Of a stretch of DNA of 64,000 nt, positions 21,547-33,377 are shown in pieces. This stretch comes from Salvia splendens (lineage: Eukaryota; Streptophyta; Magnoliopsida; Lamiales; Lamiaceae). The stretch is from the NCBI RefSeq assembly GCF_004379255.2, contig NC_056040.1, positions 2,460,257 through 2,524,256 of the forward strand, in the 5' to 3' direction. The notes beneath the pieces were generated by a model, which made no database searches, was not told where the DNA came from, and saw nothing but the letters and a program-made list of their open reading frames with translations. Numbering within the stretch: position 1 is the stretch's first letter; every line of letters starts with the position of its first letter. The position numbers and the translations under genes are program-made.

Positions 21547-23753
21547 TTAAGTACTGATTATCTTCTTCTCCGGCGAGTCCGCAGCCGCCGCCTGAATCTC
21601 AACCACCACATGATCACCATCATCCACAGGGCTAACAATCCCACGCCGATTAACCGCCGCCGCCGCCTCGGTCGTCTTCAAACCCTCGAAACCCGCCTCC
21701 CTCGCAAGCTCGCCGACCGCCGCCGCGATTCCGTCGGCGCATCTAATAACGTCGATGAGCACCGACGCGGCGACGAGTAGCGACGCCACATCCTGTAAGT
21801 CCGGCTTCGGCGGCAGCGAGGAGTTCTGCAGCACGCTCCGCAGCCGATCCGCAGCCGATTTGGCGCTTTGCACGTGCGCCTCCACGGACTGCGGCGGCCG
21901 CCTCATTTTTTTAATTGCGGCGGCGATTTCGGCAAGGGCCTTGCCGGATTCCGTGCTCATTTCGACGCACGGTTGCCGGATTTTGGCGCTGAACTCCGAC
22001 GCCGGCGACAGGGATTTTGTGTTTATGTTTAGGGATTCGATTAGGCATGCGCATTCCCTTGTTAGAGCTCCGATTTTGGAGTATTGCTTCCATGGATGGT
22101 TGAATTTGAACTTGCCGTGAGGAGGCTCCCACCATGCAAAATTTGCCTACACACATAATTAACAATTTAGTTGAGGAAAGAGAGAGGAAATATTAATTAA
22201 TAATATCTCATATCAGTTTAAAAAATTATTAAAACTAGTAATATATTAAGTATATAATGTGACACTCCTTTTATCACAGATTTTAGGATGGAACCATATG
22301 ATTTCAATAATGGGGATTGGTGGCAGTGGATGACTAAACCTAACTGATTCAACAGTATATTTGGATTTAAATTGAAAATGACTGACACAATAATATATTT
22401 AGACTTTAAATTTGGATCATTTCGATAAAAAGCTGGTCCTAGAAAAGTACTACCTCCATCACATATCAGAAGTAATCGATTAAGGTAAAATGAAGCCTTT
22501 CTAAGATTACAAAATAAAGGTCACTAATTAATATACTCACCAATGATTCCTCCGTTGCCTTAGAATTAAGCACGCTTTTATAGCCTTTGAGAAACGATTT
22601 CTCGACATTCTTTCCACTTGAATCCTTGCTACTCTTATCCCCACCACAAGCCAAAAGTTCACCTCCAAACCCTATTAACAAAAACAAAATAAAATTAACA
22701 CAATAAATTTATAAAAAAATTCTCAATTAAAGAATCCAACAACGTGATAACCATTGCCATTGTCTCCTATTCTTTCTAAGCAGAAAAGGACACAACTAAA
22801 TTCAGTAAATACCTTGCAAAAAAGCAGCAAGCTTTTCAATATTTCCAGCAACAAGGAAGTGCAGATCCCGACCCGCCCAAACCGGGCAAACGAATACGGA
22901 TATGATCATACAAGTCGCCCCGCCTATGAGTATAGTCGAGAGCCTCTGATGGGCCAGCTCCAGTATCTGCCCGACCCGGTAACCCGACACCGCCACAAGG
23001 CTGAATGTCAGTATGAATATCAACACCCCATAATCATACTTCCTCTTCACATTTGGAAAAAACCTTGTAAATGTAGAAACCGCAGCTGTATTTGCATAAT
23101 ACTAACATTAATTAGTTTTAAATATTTGTTGATTAATTAATTTGCTACGGACCAAATTAGTCTATAAACTCCACACCAGTTATATAACTTTAACAATTTG
23201 TACCTAGAGAGAAAACCATTAGTCCAAGAACAACTGGCTCGCCTTTCTCGCCACAGACACCGGCCAAGTACTCAGCCCCGACACCCAATGCCCCGGCTAG
23301 CAGCGTCGCGCAGCCTCTGTTTATGCTTTTCGATAGTGTCCCACCTGGTTCAAATTTGAAATATTTATAAATTAAGTTGAAATGTTACATGTTGCAATTT
23401 TAAGATATCCACTGTTAAATGTCGCATTTCACTTTCAGTACTAGTTAACTCATTATACTCATATTTTATATTAGAATTCATATTCAGCTGACTTTTTACT
23501 TACCGACTGTGAATTCAAAGACAACGACGACGGTTAGGACTGCCCACATCCCGGCTTGTCCAAAGCCGTCGTAGAGTGGCCGGAAGTAGTAGAAGAAGGA
23601 GACTAGTGTCAAAGCCAATCCGACTTTGGTGGAGTGAATAATCCTTCTTGGATCTTCTTCTCCAATTTTCTTTATTTTCTTGATGAATTCATGGAGTTTT
23701 GAAGGAATGGAGGCCATGTATGATTTCTCTTGGCTTTGTGAGTTCATCTCCAT
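21547..23753 (-). CDS. Aluminium-activated malate transporter (ALMT) family anion channel, five exons
   Basis: Exons (minus): 23753-23504, 23344-23204, 23085-22813, 22671-22541 and 22146-21547. All junctions are GT-AG and phases fit, giving about 464 residues, normal for ALMT. The N-terminal half has about six hydrophobic segments ([80 protein letters not shown]). The family signature WEPPHG is at about residues 271-276, followed by [20 protein letters not shown]. The C-terminal half is soluble, alanine-rich and helical. ALMTs are plasma-membrane or vacuolar channels for malate and inorganic anions, acting in guard cells, ion balance or aluminium tolerance; which applies here cannot be told. 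The start at 23753 has [20 protein letters not shown]; a second Met 12 residues later is an alternative. A TATA box lies upstream at 23840. Confidence 0.93.
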
Positions 23754-23839
23754 GATAGTACAATTTTAATTTTTTTTTAGATGGAGAGAGAAGCTCAAGA
23801 GAGTGATGGTGATATGGTGATTTATGGTGAGCTTCCAAC

Positions 23840-23848
23840 TTATATAGG
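23840..23848 (-). promoter_or_regulatory. TATA box of the ALMT gene
   Basis: The minus strand reads CCTATATAAGTT about 90 bp before the ALMT start codon, followed by a CT-rich leader (AAGCTCACCATAAATCACC and CATCACTCTCTTGAG). Confidence 0.65.
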
Positions 23849-25857
23849 CAAAGTAGGAGATGATAGTGTGTGAGTTTGCGTGTTTGTGTGTGAGAGAGAG
23901 TAAGTGGAGTAAATGTAATTATGTAACCATGGCATGATTTCACAGCTATTCAAATTGGAGTGATTTGTTTTAAATATGAATTGAGGAAAACATAGTTCTT
24001 TTTAAGTTACAAGTCATATTCGCATTTTCATTTACTAGATCTATTAAATTTGAAAGAAACATCTTACTTATTAATTAAGGTGTGTTATGTTTGAATATCA
24101 ATATAATCTCATCTAGACACTTAATTATATGGACTAGGTGATGAAAAAACCTTCTATTCTATAGAATGCAAATTTTAGTACTCCTATATATGCATAACTA
24201 ATTTTGTACTTTTATATCTACTATTGCTGTTTAGAGATGATTTTATTTTCATACTTCCTCTGTCCATTATCAATTGAGTAATAGATGGCACTAATTTTTA
24301 TATAAAATTGTTAAAATAAAAGAAAGAGAATATGTGATTAAAAATGTTAATTAAAACCGACTAATCAAGTGAGGTACATTTGATACTGAGTACTAATTAT
24401 ATATTTTATGGATAATGAATTAATTGTAAATGTTTTATGTTTGATTCTAGTTATGATGAGAAAAGTAGCTACTTTACAATCATCAAAACTAAGAACTATT
24501 TTTCGGCGAAGGTGCAGCTTGCCTATTCATTAAACAATAAAAAAAAAACTTCACTTTTAGTTCTCTTCGTCTAGCTAGTGCTGTTTCCCACCACTTATCT
24601 TAAATAAAACTCACTTTGACACATACCCAAATTAATACTCCTATATATATACACACATTAATATTGTATACACTATTTGCTTCTACAGTAAATTAATCTT
24701 CTTTTATGCATCCTTATTTTTAAAGCTATATTTTTATCCAATGGTGAAAATATTCCTTTCTATATTTAAAATTATTATTTTGTTTTCAAATGTCATATAT
24801 ACATATAACTAATTAGATGTATATTAGCATGAGTGGATAGCTAATTACCACTTAATAAAGTTGTCAAAAATTAGTGTTATCCCATTCGATATTCCACAAA
24901 ATTTCGGCAGATTTGCCGAAACCGGTCGAATTTATAGTTGACAAGAAATAATAAATGTGGAGGAAAAGAGGAAACTGAGTTCAATGTATACTATTATTTT
25001 ATTAATATATATGAAAGGTTGAGTGTTTGTTAAAGTCATATTTATGATAAGTGGACTTGAGTTTCTAAAACGTACGGCTCATATCAATTGTTGCGTACGG
25101 AAACCAAGATATAATGACGTCATCATGTTGATTTAATGCGACTCTCCACTTAATTAATTGCGCTTCACACTTTTGTGATAAATGTTGCTGAAATCTGCCA
25201 TCAATTTTCATTATATAAAGTCATGACCTTTGTTCATAAAATTGATGATACTTCAAAGTTTCGATTTGATAAAATCGGTGGTATTCTTCTATTGCAATTA
25301 ATTATAATGAGTTTCCTGTTTGAAATATTTGATACTCACACGTAATAATATTAATTAAATGATAATTAATATGAGAATATTTTGATTTGATTTTAACTTG
25401 GTGTAAAATACTATTCTCTCCGTTTTATAGTAGATGTCACATTTTTCTTTTTAGTTTGTCCCACAAAAGATGTCACATTTTTTTTTGGAAAAAAGCCTCT
25501 CACATATTGATATAAATATATTATTTCCTCCCCTCTTTTTAACCGAGAGCAGTGGCAGATTTTTGAAGAGCTTAATTTTCTCTTAAAGTGGAATGGCCTC
25601 CTATTTGCTTCATTTAAAAGAAAATATATATGCTAAACAACTTTGACTTAAAATTTTATTTTTAAAAATTATATTGTAAAATTTTAATTTTATTCCGTAT
25701 TACGGAGTAGCATTTGTTCTGCACTACAAATCATTTCCACTAAATCAAATGTCTAAAATTAAGTTTAAAATCAGCCACGTCAATTCAATTTGATCTATTC
25801 TTCAGCTTTGCGAATAAATTGCAACAAATATAAGTGCATATTATTAAATGCTATGAG
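23849..25857. other. AT-rich intergenic DNA with MITE halves
   Basis: No gene is supported. 25410-25550 resembles the left half of a Stowaway-like MITE (TCTCCGTTTTATAGTAGATG) without its right end. 25549 has CAGTGGCAGATTTTTG, like the end of the hAT-like element that starts at 25858. A solitary TTCCTCTGTCCATTATCAAT lies at 24256. Confidence 0.5.
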
Positions 25858-26629
25858 CAGTGGCGGATGGAGGTGGGGTCGAGTGGGGTCGACCGACCCC
25901 ACCACCATCCATAGTAACCGGAAATATTCATGGTCAGAGTTCTTCGAAGCTGCCGGCGACCCCACGGTCGGCAGGTCTGCCCCAAACTGTCAATAGCCAA
26001 TCGATGAATTAGATCTGCTACTCAGCCCAGATGAGACTAATTATGAAACCAATTTTGTGTTGAATTAGGTAAGAAAACCAATAATCGTAAGAATACAATA
26101 TCTTGTGGAAGAAGGCTGTAAATGTAGAGTCGTAGAGTTTTCCGATAACTAAGAAAGTAAGGAAATAGTGAAAGGAGGTGCCTAGTCAGAAAAATATTTA
26201 CACCTAAAACAAATGTGAAGTTCCTATATATATATATTGCTTTGATGCCTAGTATTTTATTTGCTGTAATTCTTTTTCCTAGTTTTTAATAGAAATCCTA
26301 AATATATTGTGCAATTTAATTTTTATTTTGCTCTAAAAAGTTTTGTTAAATATAAATTTGTACTTTTCTTCTATATTAGACTATTTAAATTCTGCCATAT
26401 AGCTTTAGTAGTTTAAATTTTGCAAAATGTGTTTATACTTTATTATAATTATTATATATTATAGTAGCATATTTTATGACCGTTCTCCTGTAATTTTAAT
26501 TTTATTTAATAAAGATAATACTATATAATTATAAGTTATTTTCTAAATAATAATTATTTAAATATTATTTATTATTAAATTTTTACTATTTTTCGACCGC
26601 ACGATCAAAGTTTTCTGGATCCGCCATTG
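25858..26629. mobile_element. hAT-like non-autonomous element, 772 bp, 8-bp TSD
   Basis: Left end CAGTGGCGGATGGAGG and right end CTGGATCCGCCATTG are inverted repeats, flanked by a perfect 8-bp duplication GCTATGAG (25850-25857 and 26630-26637). The left interior (GGTCGACCGACCCCACC) is GC-rich, the remainder strongly AT-rich. No transposase frame remains. Confidence 0.87.
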
Positions 26630-26753
26630 GCTATGAGCATTAAGAAGGAAAAGACAAACTTACAGTTTTATTTCCTTTTTTCTTTTTTCCATTTTAAGAG
26701 GATCAATAACATTAAAGATTCATTTGGTGATAGTTTCCAAGAAAATTCCTTAA

Positions 26754-26956
26754 CGGCTCCGTTCCTCCCATCAAAATGTGTCACTTTCTTTTTTAGTTTG
26801 TCCCACTAAAATATCACATTTCCATTTTTAGTATAAATTCTCTCTCACATTATTATAGATATTATATTTTCTTTTTCACCTAACACACAAAATAAAAATT
26901 CCTAAAATCTCGTGATGTTCCACAAGTGTGGCATATTTTGTGGGACGGAGGAAGTA
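26754..26956. mobile_element. Stowaway-like MITE
   Basis: Left GGCTCCGTTCCTCCCATCAA, right TTTTGTGGGACGGAGGAAGTA, inverted with mismatches; internal words TTTAGTTTGTCCCAC and CCTAAAATCTCGTG are shared with the other members in the window. Confidence 0.65.
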
Positions 26957-28880
26957 TTTAAATGGTTTTTTAATTTGGTATACGACATTTCTGATGACGT
27001 TTAAGCGTTGACAAAAACTTCTACCTTCTTACCAGCATTGAAGTAGTATCGATATCAACATCTAATAAATCTAATAAATCACAAAGCTTTTCACCTTTAA
27101 GTTGATAACTTTCTTTGTTTTTAGCTCCATGTATCACCGATAAAAAAATTTCTTCGTTCATTCCTTTAGTTTTTTTTTATTTATCATTTTTAGCTCTAAA
27201 AAGTCGTAATTGAGGTGACAATTTCAATTGGTATTTCACAATTCGATTTTTGGGTAAAATTTTTGTTGCTTTTTTATCACTCCACAATATACATGGATGT
27301 GTTATTTTGGAAACTATTTGGACGAACTAGGGATAAATACACTTCATGGGTTTGAGGGTAAGTTTGAAACTGTGAAAAGTTGCTTAAATGATATATTTTA
27401 TATATTACGTCCTGTAATTGCAAATTATACAAAAAAATGATTGAATTTTTGGTAAGTTTTTCTTTCTCTAATAAGGCGAATCTCATTTTGCACCATAATA
27501 TATTCAAATCTTCAATCATTTTAGTTCTCGGTCGCTTTTATAACTTTACAAACTTTCTATTGAATCTCATGTCGTCCACTACCAAAATATTGATAACAAA
27601 CAAAGATAGAAAATGGTAATTTATGCTATTATAAGGAGAGTTTATACAAAACCACTTTCATACATTTATACGCACACACACTTAATTAGTTAATTAAGAA
27701 GAACTCTATGAAAGTCACTACATTATGGAATGAAAGAGAAGTAAAGCATGTGAATTGGAAAATGACCTATTTTTATCATCCAAAAAGTAGCACCAATTTT
27801 GCCATCTTAATCCCAATGATGCTGATGCAGTTCGAATATTCTATTTAAACCTTTCGAACCCCACCAAATTCTACTATTACATTTACTATTTTAACAGAAT
27901 ATTGATTTAACATAAAAATGTTTGTTATGTAATGAATCCCAATTAATGTTTATATAAAATTTGAAATTAAAAAAATCAAGATATTCAAGTTATGGAGTAA
28001 TAGATTCAAATAATCAATATTTAATTGATAGTTTGCAAATTAAGTGTAAAAACCGTAAACTCTAAATTGGATATAAATGGTTCTAACTTTAAGACATTAC
28101 CCTTCGATTCTCAAGTTTTTATTACTAATTTTCTAACTTTAAGACAAGGGTAGGATTGAAAATCAAGCATGATTTCACTCTAAAATTTCAAAATATGACG
28201 TTTGAAAAGTGGCAAAACAATCTCACAATGTAACACTCATAACCTCTACTAAAACTTGAAAATTTTATCAGGTTACATTTGATGATTTGAAGGTTAAAAT
28301 CTATCAATTGATACATAACTCATGAAGACATATATTCATAACGGCCTGTTAGAATAATTCATAATGGCCTTTTAATGGGCCTGTTAGAATAATTCATAGT
28401 GGGCTTTGAATCATTTGTGGGTGCAACTCCTATAATGGGCCTACTTTACGTTGGGCCTGTTTTCACTAAACACACTTAGCTTCGAAAACAAATGGACCTC
28501 CTTGAGATTTAAGAATTGAATCTAACAATTTGATTCTAAATATTCATTAAAGAATGAACTGAAACCATAACCGGCTTGACCATAAATTTTTTGAAGCCAA
28601 AAACTGGCATGGAGATAAGATGAAGGTATATATAAACCCAAAAAATTATCTTATTAATTGAATAATCTATAAATTTAACAGCAGTTCCAAACTATTTTTA
28701 AGTCAATAATTCGTTCATCCATAAAAAATAGTTATATAATTTTTTTTTTGGTTTAGTCTATAGCCAAAGTTAGTCCTTATTTATAGTATTTTTTTAAAAT
28801 AAGTAAGTTTTATTTTTTAATTAATAATATTTCAAATGTTTTTAATTTATCTCTATGACTGTATATGGCTATTTCCTACC
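26957..28880. other. AT-rich intergenic DNA
   Basis: No gene is supported. 28340-28470 contains several TGGGCC words and a roughly 45-bp imperfect duplication (GGCCTGTTAGAATAATTCAT at about 28343 and 28378). Confidence 0.5.
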
Positions 28881-28895
28881 CCGTGCTGCTACACC

Positions 28896-29215
28896 AATCG
28901 ACACGTGTCCTGCCGACACGAGTCACAATCAATATGCAAAATCAATATGGTGCTGGGCCCCGCACCTCCTCTAGGCTTTCATCATTTTCTCAACTTCCAC
29001 GTGGGCCCCTGTGATTGGCTGGTAGCTACATCTGATCAAATCAGAGAAGAAAGAATTGAAGGTGTAGGTCCCGTGGCCGGCGAATCTTGTGCCCATCGTG
29101 CCCATCTGTGGGGCCCATTTGTGAGGATTCTTTTTCTTATATGCCTTGTGTGGGCCCATATTCAGCTTATCCTTAATTAATTGCCCTCTCTAATTTAGGG
29201 TTTTGAGTTAGATCT
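28896..29215. promoter_or_regulatory. Promoter-like cluster of GGGCCC, G-box and telo-box motifs without an evident gene
   Basis: GGGCCC occurs at 28955, 29003, 29111 and 29152 (TGGGCC/GGCCCA site II type), with GACACGTGTCC (G-box) at 28902, CCACGTGG at 28998 and AAACCCTAAA on the minus strand (about 29195-29204). Site II plus telo-box is a known arrangement in promoters of plant housekeeping and ribosomal genes and snRNAs. No coding exon follows on either side, so the driven transcript, if any, is unknown; this may also be a chance or transposon-derived cluster. Confidence 0.35.
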
Positions 29216-29230
29216 AGGCTGTCTCATTGT

Positions 29231-29487
29231 TACTCCCTCCGTTTCTTCATAGTTGAAGCGAAAATTTTCTGTTTAGAATTTTAGAAAGAAATATTGGGAG
29301 TGTTAAATAAATAGATTAAAAAAAATAAGGGAGAGGAAAAGATAGAGAGAATAAAGTATAAAGTGAATAAAGTAAGAGAGAGTAATGTAAGAGAGAGCAA
29401 AAAATTACCATATATGGAAATGATCCAACCATGAAGGAACTTCCCGAAGTGAAAAAATGACTCAACTATGAAGGAACGGAAGGAGTA
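29231..29487. mobile_element. Stowaway-like MITE
   Basis: Left TACTCCCTCCGTTTCTTCAT and the complement of the right end TATGAAGGAACGGAAGGAGTA match over about 27 bp, flanked by TA. Confidence 0.8.
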
Positions 29488-29516
29488 TATTTCATTTTAA
29501 GATAAAATTAGACTTA

Positions 29517-29918
29517 TACTCCCTCAGTCCCAAGGAAGATTATCACTTCCATGGGCGGCATGAGAATTTATATGCAATTTTATTTTGTGAGTGAAGTGGA
29601 GAGAGTAAAGTATAAGAATGGGAATAAAGTAGAGAGAACGGTGTTTCCATTTTTAGTAATGAGTCATATTGGTTGGGAAAATCAAAAAGGAAAGTAGGGT
29701 CATCCCAAAAGGTATGAACTTTGGTTTTGGCGCGGGTTTTAATGCATTATTGGTAAAGTAAGAGAAAGATAGATAGATAAAGTTTTTTAAGTATTGTTAG
29801 TGGAGAATGTGTCCCACCCCATTAGAGAGAATAGAGTTTTTTAAAATTGGAATGTTCATATTCTTTGGGGACGGACGAAAAAAGAAATAGTGCATACTCT
29901 TGAGGGACAGAGGGGGTA
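29517..29918. mobile_element. Stowaway-like MITE, about 400 bp
   Basis: Left TACTCCCTCAGTCCCAAGGA, right GAGGGACAGAGGGGGTA, flanked by TA. It lies only about 30 bp from the previous element. Confidence 0.7.
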
Positions 29919-30020
29919 TTATTTAATGCTAGTTCAATTAATTTATCTACAAAACATGTGCTAAATAATTGGAAATTAGTAATAGAACAAAGGGAGTACA
30001 TCGTTACACAACAACTAAAA

Positions 30021-30943
30021 TAACTGTTTCCTTCGTCCCATAAAAGATGTCTCTGTTTCCTTTTTAGCTTTTCCAATTAAAGATGTCACACTTCTGTTTT
30101 TAGGAAAATTTATCTCTCACATTAATAAAAATATTATATTTTCTCCCTCCACTTAATGCACAAAATAAAACTTCCTAAAATCTTATGTCGTCCCACAAGG
30201 GTGAAATCTTTTGTGGGATGGAGCCGTAGGGATGTCAATCGGGTCAACCCGTCAGGTTTCAGGCCAACCTTACTCGGGTTGCAGGTCAATCGGGGGTGCG
30301 GGCTAATCGGGTTGCGATTTCTTTCGGGTTTTAAAAGTTCAGCCATAACCCTAAAACCTCGGGTTTCAAGCTGGGCCAGCGAGTTAATCGGGTTGCTACC
30401 GATGAGATTAACATGCGATCAATCCAATATATAATGATGCAAATTATTTATATTAATAGAATGTAAAATATTTAATTATGATAAATTTGAGATATATGCT
30501 TAAACTCAATCATAAACATGATCAAATATTAATATTTGAGATATTTCGTGAAATTTAAATGCATATTTTAGAAATTTAAATATTTTTTTAGTGAATTTGA
30601 TGTTTATAATTTATTTATCAACTATTATATTAATAAAATTCAATATATAATTTGTATGTTTACTGAGAGTTATTTTTTTAGTTATCTATATTATAAAATT
30701 AATCAATAAAGTGTCGTATTAGGAGTAAAAAAATAGAATAATAGAAATTTTATCGGGTTTCGGGCCAGCCCATCAGGTTTTCGGGTCTGGCCCTAACGGG
30801 TTGCGGGTTAATCGGGTGGGAGCTAATCGGGTTTTAATTTTATTGGGCTAGAAATTCTCAGCCTTAACCCTATAAATTTGGCCGGCTATTCGGGCCAGTG
30901 CATGGGTTGCGGACTACATTAACATCCCTAGACGGAGGGAGTA
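30021..30943. mobile_element. Stowaway-like MITE interrupted by a second element
   Basis: Left TAACTGTTTCCTTCGTCCCA and right GACGGAGGGAGTA are the two ends. The body 30030-30226 resembles the element at 26754-26956 (CCTAAAATCTTATGTCGTCC). Its right end is separated from the body by the insertion at 30227-30930. Confidence 0.65.
30227..30930. mobile_element. hAT-like non-autonomous element nested in a Stowaway-like MITE
   Basis: TAGGGATGTCAATCGGGTCA at the left pairs with the complement of the right end GACTACATTAACATCCCTA. End sequence and GGGTT-rich subterminal regions resemble 17832-18392 (TAGGGCTGACAA). The 8-bp duplication is not clear, so the insertion is older. Confidence 0.6.
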
Positions 30944-32812
30944 CTACAATTGTAAGTAAATATATGAAAGAAATAAAGTCGCAAAAAAATTAATGCAAAC
31001 TACAAGAACAGAGGAACTCGATTAAATAATAAAAGAGTATATTAACTAATGCTACTAAGAACAAATTATGTTGTATAAACTGTCGTTCTTGTATAACTAA
31101 TTTTATACGAGTTTAAGATATTGTAATTGTAACTCAATTTTTGAGTTCTTACGAATATATATATCCTCAAAGGTTTTTTTGGTATTCATAAATGAGAATA
31201 CTCTAATTGCGAAAATTGAAATTTGATATTTTAATCAATAGATTGCAAGTAACTTTTTTTTACTAAATTTACAAATTAATGTAAATATTTTATTGTCAAC
31301 TACCACACATGTATCTTTTTTAATGAGAAAGAGAAACACACTGCCAAAATAAGATAAATACAAGTTAAGCCAGAGAAGTTGTGTCGAGTCCCTCAACAGA
31401 ATGTTCCAAAGAAAAGAAGGACATAAATCACACAATTTAAGTAATAAGTTGTCTTTTACTAATATAATCCCAACATAGCATGATCAATTTGATAGAATGC
31501 ACATAAATTACTTTTTAAAATATTAACACATAGATTCATAACCACTCTCTTTTTTCTTTCTTGATTTTTGTAATGGAAAATCGAACAATATTATGCAATA
31601 GAAGTATCATTGATCTACTCCCTCTGTCTCATTCAAGATGTCCATATTCTTAAGTGACACGAGATTTTAGGATGAGTTGTTAGATGGAGGAAGTAGATAG
31701 AAAAATGTAATTGAATATTTTAATGACTGGGAAGAGCCAAAAGTTTGGGTGTAGCCGACCCTAAACCTCTTCATTAACCCTAATCTCTTGATAAATCCCT
31801 AAGTCGTTAATTAATCTATATTCTTAGGATTAATTATTTCGTAGCTAGAATGGAGCAACCCTTAACTAAAACTTAATAATCAGATGTCAATATTTGTCAA
31901 ATTCTAATTAGGGTGGCCGCACCATGTGGCCAGTTGCACTCCCTACTAGTACTAATTAATTCGAAATCCTCTAGTTTTCTTATTGTTCCAACTTAAAAGA
32001 AGGCAAAAATATGCATGAGGAGTAACACGAAATTGGACGTTTCAAGCAATTTAATTCGATTGAAAAGAAATAAATATAAGTGGGGATTGCTGTGATTTAA
32101 TTCATGGAACAAGAGAGCCAATGATGTTCATCAATTACTACTATACACATATAGATGGCTTTATTGCACGAAAAGAAGTATCTAGACTAGGGTTTGGACC
32201 ATCCAATGTTCGTGCTAATAAAGACTATACATACCCAAATTATAAATTTTCCAAGAATATTTATACATGAATAGTATGATAGCTAGGGTTAGTTTGTTTT
32301 GGGCAATCGGCTAGGCTGAGGTTTTAGAAAGAAAGTTTGATAAAGTTTTTATGTGATTATATAAGTTAATTTCGATTTATAGGTCCTTTGCTAAGCTTAT
32401 TTATAAACTTATAAATGCAAAGGTATAGTATAGAAATAACAAAACACAACAGGGTTAATTTTTTAAAATTGATTGTTACTAACAAGATGGGTTTGATATT
32501 TTTAGGTTTTCCAAGCTATCCCTCCTGCCGATAGCTAGAGGACTAACCCTTGCCCCAACGGTCAGCACTCTATGCGGTAGAGGACTGGCCAAATGGTTTG
32601 CTCCATTACATGGGTTTGATTTTATTTTTTGATCGTATGCTATTGGATTTTATTTTAGACTTTATATATTGTCTCAGGCAAACACTTTCAATATTTAATG
32701 TCTACTTTTACTCCTGAAATATTAAATTTAATATTAAAAATTAAATTTTATCAAAATTAGAAGTTCGCTGGTAAATGTCATTTAATAATATTAATATATA
32801 AGATATTTTTGG
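30944..32812. other. AT-rich intergenic DNA
   Basis: No gene is supported. A very short Stowaway-like element (TACTCCCTCTGTCTCATTCA ... AGATGGAGGAAGTA) lies at 31616-31695. Confidence 0.5.
31616..31695. mobile_element. Very short Stowaway-like MITE
   Basis: About 80 bp between TA dinucleotides with inverted ends CTCCCTCTGTCTC and GATGGAGGAAG. Probably an internally deleted copy. Confidence 0.5.
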
Positions 32813-32967
32813 TGCATAAATAAGGTGTTTTTTTTTTAAAAAAATAACTCATATATAAGAGAGAAAATTACAATCGATGTCAAGAGGGCTCAAACTCGGC
32901 ACCCCATGCAATAATGTCTAAGCTCCTTGCCACTAGGACAAAGGCTCTGGACTGCATAAATAAGGTG
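32813..32967 (-). mobile_element. SINE with perfect 15-bp target duplication
   Basis: The duplication TGCATAAATAAGGTG is at 32813-32827 and 32953-32967. The 125-bp body read on the minus strand starts GTCCAGAGCCTTTGTCCTAG, with TGTCCTAGTGG fitting the pol III A box and GAGTTTGAGCC fitting a B box about 40 bp later. It ends in a TATATGAG segment and an A-rich tail. tRNA-like promoter boxes, short length, A tail and a long TSD together define a SINE. Confidence 0.87.
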
Positions 32968-33377
32968 CTTGAGGTACAAAAGCATGCAGCAATTGATGAG
33001 GGCATAAGTATTCATGCTTCCAAAAGTATGTAATAAATCAATGCAAATGTTGCAAATTGAGATTCATCTTCAGATTGTTTTGTAACATGTTAACGATTAC
33101 CTGAATAAAATTATTCTATATTAATTATACATTAAAGAAACGAAAATGTTAAAGGGTGTCGGCCTTCATGGGAGAATTGGAGCAGTTCATTTTTTGAAGA
33201 AATTAATTAAAAAAAAGGTTTTAATATTTATATCATCGTATAATGAACTACTCCTACTTTATTTTTATTGGGTGGCAAATCTAATAAAAAGGGACATGCT
33301 TTTCTTTTTCTTTGATAGATAACTGAAGATAATTATTGTTTTTGATCTAGAATGTCTAGAATTTTGAAAAAGATGAA

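Noticed and set aside
28836..29180. 114-codon protein gene
   Set aside because: No recognisable domain, overlaps the motif-rich promoter-like region, and has no matching neighbour exons.
32888..32952. tRNA gene
   Set aside because: A- and B-box-like motifs are present but no cloverleaf or acceptor stem forms; TSD and A-rich tail identify a SINE.
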